This document shows, piece by piece, positions 6,656 through 12,326 of a DNA stretch of 12,326 nt. This DNA is from Planctomycetaceae bacterium. Lineage in GTDB: Bacteria; Planctomycetota; Planctomycetia; Planctomycetales; Planctomycetaceae. The position numbers and the translations under genes were made by a program. The stretch covers positions 27,189-39,514 of the forward strand of contig DOCI01000141.1 in the NCBI GenBank assembly GCA_003503535.1. The letters are read 5' to 3'. The notes below the pieces were generated by a model that was not told the origin of the DNA, searched no databases, and worked only from the letters and a program-made list of their open reading frames with translations. Numbering within the stretch: position 1 is the first letter of the stretch; each line of letters opens with the position of its first letter.

Positions 6656-8686
6656 ATGTCGGTTATTGAGGGATTTTTCAAAGTTTGGCCGTATCTGCGT
6701 CGCTATCGGGCTCGAATTTTTCTCTCGTTTTTCTTCGCCTTCATGATTGGCGTTTTCTGGGGAGCGAATCTTTCGGTCGTTTATCCCGTTACGACGGTTC
6801 TGATGGACGGAAATCTGCAGGATTATGTCGATAATCAGCTCGTCGAAATTCAGCAGTCGAATAAAGACACGCTTTCTCTGATTGAAGAGATCGATCATGA
6901 ACTCGAATCGGGGGAATTATCGGAAAAGCAGAGTCTGAGTCGGCTGGAAACCCGAGCCGAACATCAGGAACGGATCTCTAAGGCAACGCGCAGCATTCTC
7001 TGGCTGAACTGGTCCAAAGCCCATGTTCTGCCCTGGCTGCCGAATGATCAGTTCAATACGGTGGCATTACTGTTCGGCCTGCTGGTCCTGGCGACCGTAC
7101 TAAAGGGCTTCTGCATATTCGGACAGAGTGTGCTGGTCGGCAGCGTTGTCGAATTGACAACCATCGATATCCGCAAAGCGATGTTCCGCAAATGTCTGAA
7201 ACAAGATTATCAGACTTTGAATCTCGAAGGCACGCCCGCGCTGATGTCGCGGTTTACGTTCGATTTGAATGAACTTTCCCACGGCTTATCGCTGGTGGGT
7301 GGACGGATGGCTCGGGAGCCGTTGAAAGCGGTAGTTTGCCTCTTCCTCGCCTTTATGGTGAACTGGCGATTGACGCTGATGTCGCTGCTGTTTGTCCCCA
7401 TTGCAGGCTTCATGTTTGTCCGATTTGGCAAGCTACTGAAAAAAGCCAGCCATCGGATGATGGAAAGCATGTCGCGAATTTATCAGGTTCTCGAAGAGAC
7501 CCTGAGTGCGATGCGTGTTGTCATTGCGTTCGGCAATCAACGTCAGCACCGCCGTCAATTCCATAAGGAAAATCGCGTTTACTACAGCAAAGCGATGAGA
7601 ATCCATATGATCGATTCCATCACGAATCCTTCCGTGGAACTGATGGGCATCTGTGCGATCTTTGTCACCGTGTTGCCATGTATGTATCTGCTGCTGAGAA
7701 AATCGACCTCGATCTGGGGTGTGCAACTGGCGGATGTTCCTCCCGATATTCCAACTCTGATGCTCCTCTACACCTTCCTGGTGGGAGCGGTCGATCCGGT
7801 GCGGAAAATTACAACCGTCTATTCAAAAATTAAACGCTCAGTCGCCGCTGCTGATCGACTGACACAAATGCTGGAATCGGAATCCCGCATCAAAGAGAAA
7901 GAAAATCCTCGGGTTCTGCCACGTCATTCAAAACAGATCGCTTTCGAAAATATTTATTTTGCGTATGCTGCAAAGAATGGATCTCCCCGACCGGATGCCC
8001 TGCGGGATGTTTCCCTGAAAGTTGAAGCCGGCGAGTGTGTTGTGGTCGTTGGTGAAAATGGTTCTGGAAAATCGACACTGATCAATCTGCTGCCTCGCTA
8101 TTACGATGCTGACCATGGTCAGATTCTGATTGATGGCATCGATATCAAGGATGTTCCTTCTAAAGAACTGCGATCTCAACTCGGTGTCGTGACTCAGGAC
8201 ACGTTTTTGTTCAATACCTCAATTTACGAAAACATTCGTTACGGCAATCCTCATGCCAGCCGAGCGGAAGTTGAAGAGGCTGCTCGTATTTCCGGCGTGA
8301 CTCAATTCCTGGAACAATTGCCCGATGGTTTTGAAACGAATGTCGGCGAGAAAGGGACTGGACTTTCCGGTGGTCAGCGACAACGCGTCGCCCTGGCTCG
8401 GGCTTTAGTTCGAAAACCTTCCATTCTGATTCTCGACGAAGCGACCTCGGCGATTGACTCTCAAAGCGAATTTGAGATTCAAAGTGGTCTCAAAACTTAC
8501 GGAAAAGATTGCACGACCTTCATCGTGACTCATGCCGTCAACCGGACACTTCTCGATGTGGTGACGAAAATTGTCGTGATGCACGAAGGCCAGATGATCG
8601 CCTGCGGCAAGCACGAACAACTGCTCGAAACCTGCCCGATTTATCACAACCTCTTCCAGGCCCAGGTCAAGCAACGAGCTGCGTAA
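6656..8686 (+). CDS. ABC exporter, fused permease and ATPase (MsbA-like)
   Basis: This 676-residue half-transporter has an N-terminal membrane domain and a C-terminal ATPase domain, and probably works as a dimer in the inner membrane exporting lipid, lipopolysaccharide precursor or drug-like substrates. TM1 is about 21-43 and TM2 about 134-158; further segments follow around 220-260 and 330-395. The ATPase part has Walker A GENGSGKST (466-474), a Q-loop in VVTQDTFLFN, signature LSGGQ (570-574), Walker B ILILDEA with D594 and E595, a D-loop SAID and the switch histidine H626, so it looks fully active. An unusual polar, helix-prone insert of about 80 residues (50-130) separates TM1 and TM2, which explains the length compared with about 580 in MsbA. 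The ATG at 6656 has only a weak purine-rich site upstream. The gene stands alone and the substrate cannot be read from context. MsbA similarity is to the family, not proof of lipid A transport. Confidence 0.92.
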   Translation: MSVIEGFFKVWPYLRRYRARIFLSFFFAFMIGVFWGANLSVVYPVTTVLMDGNLQDYVDNQLVEIQQSNKDTLSLIEEIDHELESGELSEKQSLSRLETRAEHQERISKATRSILWLNWSKAHVLPWLPNDQFNTVALLFGLLVLATVLKGFCIFGQSVLVGSVVELTTIDIRKAMFRKCLKQDYQTLNLEGTPALMSRFTFDLNELSHGLSLVGGRMAREPLKAVVCLFLAFMVNWRLTLMSLLFVPIAGFMFVRFGKLLKKASHRMMESMSRIYQVLEETLSAMRVVIAFGNQRQHRRQFHKENRVYYSKAMRIHMIDSITNPSVELMGICAIFVTVLPCMYLLLRKSTSIWGVQLADVPPDIPTLMLLYTFLVGAVDPVRKITTVYSKIKRSVAAADRLTQMLESESRIKEKENPRVLPRHSKQIAFENIYFAYAAKNGSPRPDALRDVSLKVEAGECVVVVGENGSGKSTLINLLPRYYDADHGQILIDGIDIKDVPSKELRSQLGVVTQDTFLFNTSIYENIRYGNPHASRAEVEEAARISGVTQFLEQLPDGFETNVGEKGTGLSGGQRQRVALARALVRKPSILILDEATSAIDSQSEFEIQSGLKTYGKDCTTFIVTHAVNRTLLDVVTKIVVMHEGQMIACGKHEQLLETCPIYHNLFQAQVKQRAA

Positions 8687-8692
8687 TTTTGG

Positions 8693-8714
8693 GTAGGACA
8701 GGCTTCCAGCCTGT
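8693..8714 (+). repeat. GTAGGACAGG palindromic repeat, copy A
   Basis: The unit begins GTAGGACAGGCT and ends AGCCTGT. It is palindromic over 8698-8714 (7-bp arms, loop TCC). It lies seven bases after the ABC exporter stop codon and matches copies B and C except at the 3' end. Confidence 0.85.
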
Positions 8715-8722
8715 GAGAATTA

Positions 8723-8803
8723 GGTGGCACGCCCCTGATCATCGCGAAGGGCGTGCTCGAGAGCAATTTCCACGCCCATCACTTTGTTCTGGGACGTGCC
8801 ACC
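8723..8803. repeat. GGTGGCAC inverted-repeat element
   Basis: Terminal arms GGTGGCAC (8723-8730) and GTGCCACC (8796-8803) pair perfectly. An alternative, nested stem pairs GCACGCCC (8727-8734) with GGGCGTGC (8749-8756), overlapping the left arm. A third CACGCCC stands at 8771-8777. The mutually exclusive pairings suggest either a folding nucleic acid or degenerate stacked repeats. Confidence 0.7.
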
Positions 8804-8834
8804 CACTTTGTCTACTCTCGTTTGTCAAATGACT

Positions 8835-8941
8835 GGTTGGCCCAGACGCGTGCGTCTGGGTTGCAAGGCAACAAGAAGTTCTATTTCAAGGTGCCTCTTG
8901 TGACTTCGTCAACCAGACGCACGCGTCTGGCCCATCCTTTC
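8835..8941 (+). repeat. Composite CCAGACGC inverted-repeat element, copy 1
   Basis: The element is bounded by imperfect terminal inverted repeats of about 28 bases (8835-8863 and 8910-8937), each itself a hairpin: CCCAGACGC/GCGTCTGGG at 8841-8860 and CCAGACGC/GCGTCTGG at 8913-8930. Between them lie a small hairpin GTTGC-AAG-GCAAC (8860-8872), the block AAGAAGTTCT (8873-8882) and the block GCCTCTTGTGACTTCGTC (8893-8910). GAAGTT (8875-8880) can pair with GACTTC (8902-8907). A diverged copy in the opposite orientation is at the right edge of the window. Confidence 0.85.
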
Positions 8942-8964
8942 GAGTTATGTTGGTTTATTACTCG

Positions 8965-8987
8965 GTAGGACAGGCTTCCAGCCTGTC
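8965..8987 (+). repeat. GTAGGACAGG palindromic repeat, copy B
   Basis: A 23-base palindromic unit identical to the reverse complement of copy C at 9044-9066. The two face each other across a 56-base spacer, so they form a larger inverted repeat. Confidence 0.88.
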
Positions 8988-9043
8988 TGCAATGGACGGC
9001 TATAACAAATACGAACTCTTTGGGTGAATATCTCGTCGAGGAA

Positions 9044-9066
9044 GACAGGCTGGAAGCCTGTCCTAC
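9044..9066 (-). repeat. GTAGGACAGG palindromic repeat, copy C (inverted)
   Basis: An exact 23-base reverse complement of copy B, itself containing ACAGGCT/AGCCTGT arms. It lies 94 bases before the next gene. Confidence 0.88.
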
Positions 9067-9160
9067 ATTGGTTTTGAAAACAGCGTTCTGTCGCATCAGC
9101 CAGCTTGATCCGGTACAGTAAATGTTCCTCCTAAGAACGACTGCACCAGAAGCCCGATAG

Positions 9161-10108
9161 ATGTCTTTACCATATCTGATCCAACTCGCTGAGTCTCTGC
9201 AAACAGGTTTGCGAAAATATCCGCCTGAGCGCTGGGAAAAACACCGCTCATTTCTGCTGGCTCAGCAATGCGAAGATGGTGGTTTCCATGGACGGGAAGG
9301 CGATAGCGATCTGTATTACACGGGCTTTGCAGTCCGTGCCCTCTCGCTGATTGGTGAACTCGATGACACCCTGCTTGCGAAACTTGGCACCTATCTTCGA
9401 CAGGAACAACAGCGAACATACAGTCCGGTTGATGTTCTAAACTGGATTTCCTGTGCGGTCGCGGTGCAACTGGCTGGCGGAGACGATGTCCTAACAGAGA
9501 GCTCGGCTGTCGAGTGGCTGGATCGAGTGTTTGCGGACTTGAATTCTCTGCGTCGAGAAGATGGTGGTTTTGCCAAAGGTCCCGAAGGAAAACTGGGGAG
9601 CACTTATCAGACATTTCTGGTGGTGATGACGCATAATCTGCTGGGACGCACAATTGAATCTTCCGAGCGGATTGTCGATTTCATGTTCGATCGTCAACGG
9701 GATGATGGCGGGTTTGTCGAGATTGCTCCAATGAAACGCAGCGGCACCAATCCGACTGCGGCTGCAGTGGCCACATTAAAACTTTTTGGTGCAGTCGATG
9801 CCGCTTTGATTGCTGATGTCCGGGATTATCTGAAGGATGTCGAGCAGGATGATGGTGGAGTCGCCGCTAATACCCGGATTCCCTTTGGCGATGTGCTTTC
9901 GACCTTCACGGCCCTCGTTGCCAAAAGAGATTTGGGAATTGAGCTTGGCGGCCTGCAATTTACTGCTCAGGATTTCGTGAAGCAGGGACTTGAATTCCCC
10001 ACGGGTGGCTTTCGAGCGGCTCTGTGGGATGATCAGGCCGATGTTGAATACACGTATTACGCTCTCGGAGTACTCGGGCTGACGGCTGCAAATTTACAGG
10101 TTGATTGA
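9161..10108 (+). CDS. Prenyltransferase / squalene-cyclase repeat protein (alpha/alpha toroid)
   Basis: The 315-residue protein has five GGF/GGV repeat signatures at about 40-42, 135-137, 183-185, 232-234 and 282-284, for example EDGGFHGREGDSDLYYTGFA. This is the pattern and length of protein prenyltransferase beta subunits (Rab geranylgeranyltransferase type) and related alpha/alpha-barrel proteins. In eukaryotic enzymes zinc is held by Asp, Cys and His. By eye D244 matches the Asp, but the Cys position reads L246 (GDVLSTF) and the His position reads Y297 (DVEYTYYALG), so classical zinc catalysis is doubtful. There is no signal peptide, so the protein is probably cytoplasmic. The start is well bounded, because an in-frame TAG directly precedes the ATG, though the ribosome binding site is weak. 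It stands alone after the repeat island, with no isoprenoid genes beside it. Family call good; reaction unknown. Confidence 0.83.
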   Translation: MSLPYLIQLAESLQTGLRKYPPERWEKHRSFLLAQQCEDGGFHGREGDSDLYYTGFAVRALSLIGELDDTLLAKLGTYLRQEQQRTYSPVDVLNWISCAVAVQLAGGDDVLTESSAVEWLDRVFADLNSLRREDGGFAKGPEGKLGSTYQTFLVVMTHNLLGRTIESSERIVDFMFDRQRDDGGFVEIAPMKRSGTNPTAAAVATLKLFGAVDAALIADVRDYLKDVEQDDGGVAANTRIPFGDVLSTFTALVAKRDLGIELGGLQFTAQDFVKQGLEFPTGGFRAALWDDQADVEYTYYALGVLGLTAANLQVD

Positions 10109-10224
10109 GTAGATCGATCATTAATCATACGGCTCAAATCCATTGATTCGATATGGACATAGGTATCATTGATGACAAAATAGAGCTAGACCTCAAAATT
10201 TAACTCAAACCGTCAGGCAGGCTC

Positions 10225-10809
10225 GTGAAATATTTGCTCGCATTCGGAGGTTTTGCTCTCAGTTTAGTTGTCGTGGGAGTGCTCTTATTTTTTGCTTCGG
10301 AAACACTCGCTTTCTGGGTCGTTTTTATTTTTGCGTTAGTCATGCTTGTAGCGATCTGCTTGGCTATCTCTGCTCCCTCTCCCCGACATTCCTTCTGGAT
10401 CGGCTTTCTGATTGTCTCTCTTGGGATGCACTATCTGGATGATCCTCAACGAAGCTTTATGGCGTCATTGCCAAGATTTTCCCATCCGATGGCCGACCTG
10501 ATTTATGACTATTATTTGCCAATCAATCCAAAACGACCTGGTCTTTATTATTATACTCCCCGAGGACATTCTACTGTGTGGTATCAGGAATTCGATCAGC
10601 GGGGAGAGCGAAAAGGGATTGGAGCTATGTCCCCAACTGACAAGAAACTGGGAGGGATCGATGTTTCTACGATCCCCGTTGCTCCAGAAAAAAGGGCATT
10701 TGAAGTCATCATTCGCGAATACTTCGCGCTGCTGTTTGGTATTCTCGGAGGCTGGCTGACGTATCGGTCGGGACGATCGCGGCAAAACTATGAACCGTCG
10801 GATCAATAA
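10225..10809 (+). CDS. Small multi-pass membrane protein of unknown function
   Basis: I do not recognise this 194-residue protein. It begins with GTG; no other in-frame start lies near, and no strong ribosome binding site is seen. Hydrophobic segments lie at about 4-23, 28-50 and 56-70, and a final one at about 166-181 (FALLFGILGGWLTY). Between the third and last is a polar stretch of about 95 residues rich in Tyr, Pro and Arg (YYYTPRGHSTVWYQEFDQRG), probably an extracytoplasmic or cytoplasmic domain. A short basic tail follows. The stop codon is six bases before the hydrolase ATG, so the two are very likely one transcript and possibly translationally coupled. Reality of the gene is supported by length, consistent hydrophobic pattern and the tight spacing. 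Confidence 0.72.
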   Translation: MKYLLAFGGFALSLVVVGVLLFFASETLAFWVVFIFALVMLVAICLAISAPSPRHSFWIGFLIVSLGMHYLDDPQRSFMASLPRFSHPMADLIYDYYLPINPKRPGLYYYTPRGHSTVWYQEFDQRGERKGIGAMSPTDKKLGGIDVSTIPVAPEKRAFEVIIREYFALLFGILGGWLTYRSGRSRQNYEPSDQ

Positions 10810-10815
10810 GGTATT

Positions 10816-12177
10816 ATGCTTGATGGTTATCTGACTATGATTCCTACGGCCAACTTTTATCGAAAGATTGCATTCGTGATATCAAACGCTCGCTGCATTA
10901 ACAGATTTTCAAGACTGTATTGTGTCGTTCTGGCAGTCATTTTTTGCTCAACTCTCCTTCAGGCCGATGAGAAAATTGGCCCCTGGAATTTGACGAAGTT
11001 AAAACAAACCCCGGAAATGCAATGGGTGGATCAAACGGGTCCTGTGCATTCTCTGCTGTATGCAGGCGAAGAGTATCAGGGACATGCGACAGAAGCGTTT
11101 GCGTTCTATGCTTCTCCGATTACTTTGGGGAAGGCTAAGCTTGGTCAAACCTTTCCCGGAGTCGTTTTGATTCACGGTGGTGGCGGAACTGCCTTTGCGG
11201 AATGGGCTTATTTGTGGGCGGAGCGAGGCTATACGGCGATTGCGATGGATCTTTCCGGACACCGTCCTCCCGCCCCTGTGTACGATGCCAAGACCGGTTT
11301 GCCGGTGAAGAATCAGGCAGCCAGACGGGAAGGTCGCACGCGATTACCCAACGGTGGACCAGACCAAAGTCACAATGAAAAATTTGAAAGTATCGGTGGT
11401 GAGACAGATGATGACTGGCCTTATCATGCCGCTGCAAATGTGATTCGGGCGCATTCGTTGCTGCGGTCGTTTCCTGAAGTCAATGAAGATCAAACCGGTG
11501 TTACCGGCATCAGCTGGGGTGGATACACAACTTGCCTGGTCGCTTCCCTGGATGATCGATTTAAAGCAGCAGTGCCAGTTTACGGCTGCGGTTTTCTGCA
11601 TGAAGGGGAATCCGTTCAGAAACCTTCAATAGACCGACTGGGTGAGCGACGTCAACAATGGGTTGAGGAATACGATCCTTCCAGCCTGCTGGTTCACTGC
11701 CACGTTCCCATTCTGTTCGTGAATGGGACGAACGATGTTCATTATGTTCTGGACAGTTACCAGAAGAGTTATAATGTCGTTCCCGGATTCAAGCAGATGC
11801 GGATTGAAGTCAAAATGAGTCACAGCCACCCTGCTGGCTGGGCGCCGCAGGAGATCGGAATTTTTATCGACTCGTTTTGCCTGAACAAACCCGCCTTGCC
11901 AGTGCCGGATCAATTGAAGGACGAGGAAGATAAAATCATTGTCACTTATAATAGTGATCTTCCTCTCAAAGCGGCTGCACTGCATTACACGACTGACGAA
12001 GGTCTCCGTTCAAAACGGGATTGGGTAAGCGTTCCTGCTGAATTTAATGAGAATCAAATCACAGTCGCCTCACCACCTGAAAATGCAAATACCTGGTTCG
12101 TCTCGATGACTGATGAACGGGGAGCGATGGTCACAACGCCAGTTCAGTTTCAGCCAGCTCTTAATAAAAATGAATAG
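10816..12177 (+). CDS. Secreted alpha/beta hydrolase (dienelactone hydrolase / acetyl-xylan-esterase-like)
   Basis: The 453-residue protein has an N-terminal export signal (hydrophobic YCVVLAVIFCSTLLQA, cleavage probably just before DEK). The first ATG at 10816 has AAGG five bases before it and lies six bases after the previous stop; the in-frame ATG at 10837 would shorten an unusually long N-region. The catalytic domain shows the oxyanion strand HGGGG (120-124), the nucleophile elbow GISWGG with S233, an acid D307 in NGTNDVHY and histidine H336 or H338 in SHSHP, giving a complete Ser-Asp-His triad. After about residue 360 a beta-rich C-terminal domain (IIVTYNSDLPLKAAALHYTT) resembles a carbohydrate-binding or Fn3-like module. 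An esterase or peptidase acting outside the cytoplasm, perhaps on polysaccharide esters, fits the family; the substrate is unknown. Probably co-transcribed with the upstream membrane protein. Confidence 0.87.
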   Translation: MLDGYLTMIPTANFYRKIAFVISNARCINRFSRLYCVVLAVIFCSTLLQADEKIGPWNLTKLKQTPEMQWVDQTGPVHSLLYAGEEYQGHATEAFAFYASPITLGKAKLGQTFPGVVLIHGGGGTAFAEWAYLWAERGYTAIAMDLSGHRPPAPVYDAKTGLPVKNQAARREGRTRLPNGGPDQSHNEKFESIGGETDDDWPYHAAANVIRAHSLLRSFPEVNEDQTGVTGISWGGYTTCLVASLDDRFKAAVPVYGCGFLHEGESVQKPSIDRLGERRQQWVEEYDPSSLLVHCHVPILFVNGTNDVHYVLDSYQKSYNVVPGFKQMRIEVKMSHSHPAGWAPQEIGIFIDSFCLNKPALPVPDQLKDEEDKIIVTYNSDLPLKAAALHYTTDEGLRSKRDWVSVPAEFNENQITVASPPENANTWFVSMTDERGAMVTTPVQFQPALNKNE

Positions 12178-12220
12178 AATATGACTGGCTTTCAGGATTA
12201 TTGATGATTGTTTTCATCAG

Positions 12221-12326
12221 TGAAAGGATAGCCCAGATAGCTCCGCTGTCTGGGTGGACGAAGTTCACAAGAGGCCTACATTTTGATAATCAATTCTCTG
12301 GAGAACTTCTTGCGGCTGCGCCGCCC
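12221..12326 (-). repeat. Composite inverted-repeat element, copy 2 (opposite orientation, cut by the window edge)
   Basis: Read on the minus strand, this shares ordered blocks with copy 1 at 8835-8941: a small hairpin (GCGGC-GCA-GCCGC), AAGAAGTTCT, GCCTCTTGTGAACTTCGTC, a terminal hairpin and ATCCTTTC. On the plus strand the terminal hairpin is CCCAGATAGC-TCC-GCTGTCTGGG (12232-12254) and the small hairpin is 12312-12324. GAAGTTC (12260-12266) pairs with GAACTTC (12303-12309). The outer terminal hairpin expected beyond 12326 is missing from the window. Confidence 0.82.

Larger units (their letters stand above)
8687..9160. other. Intergenic repeat island
   Basis: These 474 bases between two genes hold no convincing coding frame and are largely made of palindromic units of several different sequence types, described separately: three copies of a GTAGGACAGG-type palindrome, a GGTGGCAC-bounded inverted repeat, and a composite CCAGACGC element. 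The last about 95 bases (9067-9160) lead into the next gene without a recognised promoter. Confidence 0.8.

Noticed and set aside
8726..8741. TGGCACG at the repeat island as a sigma-54 promoter
   Set aside because: No GC occurs at the required spacing; the motif belongs to the inverted-repeat arm.
8693..9066. Repeated 23-base units as a CRISPR array
   Set aside because: Copies vary in orientation and spacing, spacers are irregular, and no cas genes are present.
12202..12219. TGATGA/TCATCA hairpin as a terminator of the hydrolase gene
   Set aside because: Only six A/T-rich base pairs with no following T-run; too weak to call.

Overview
The window looks like a chromosomal segment of a planctomycete. 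This is inferred, not proven: it combines a DUF1559-type protein with an H-x9-DG motif, a CsrA with a long tail, a secreted PQQ-type beta-propeller protein, a bacterial prenyltransferase-like alpha/alpha-repeat protein, a YhaN-type ATPase, and intergenic DNA crowded with palindromic repeats. Base composition and codon use look even throughout. I see no integrase, transposase, tRNA, rRNA or CRISPR array.

Layout. Minus strand: a large YhaN-like (Rad50/SbcC-class) ATPase (4308 to 1174), then 72 bases on, a secreted PQQ-repeat protein (start 1101) that runs off the left edge. Plus strand, divergent from yhaN: a strong sigma-54-type promoter, a leader with four GGA motifs, and csrA (4835-5149). 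Next come a hairpin-rich stretch without a convincing gene (5150-5696), a DUF1559-family protein (5697-6443), an MsbA-like ABC exporter (6656-8686), a repeat island (8687-9160), a prenyltransferase/squalene-cyclase-repeat protein (9161-10108), and a tightly spaced pair made of a small membrane protein (10225-10809) and a secreted alpha/beta hydrolase (10816-12177). A second copy of one repeat-island element lies at the right edge.

The genes do not form one pathway; they are mostly independent housekeeping or envelope functions. The likely co-transcribed pairs are yhaN with the PQQ protein, and the 194-aa membrane protein with the hydrolase.

The most interesting material lies outside the genes. 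A composite inverted-repeat element occurs twice, in opposite orientation (8835-8941 and 12221 to the right edge). Its conserved blocks are interleaved with hairpins whose arms differ by compensating changes. The other notable signal is the csrA control region, with a near-consensus -24/-12 promoter followed by potential CsrA autoregulatory sites. No complete new multi-gene system is visible.
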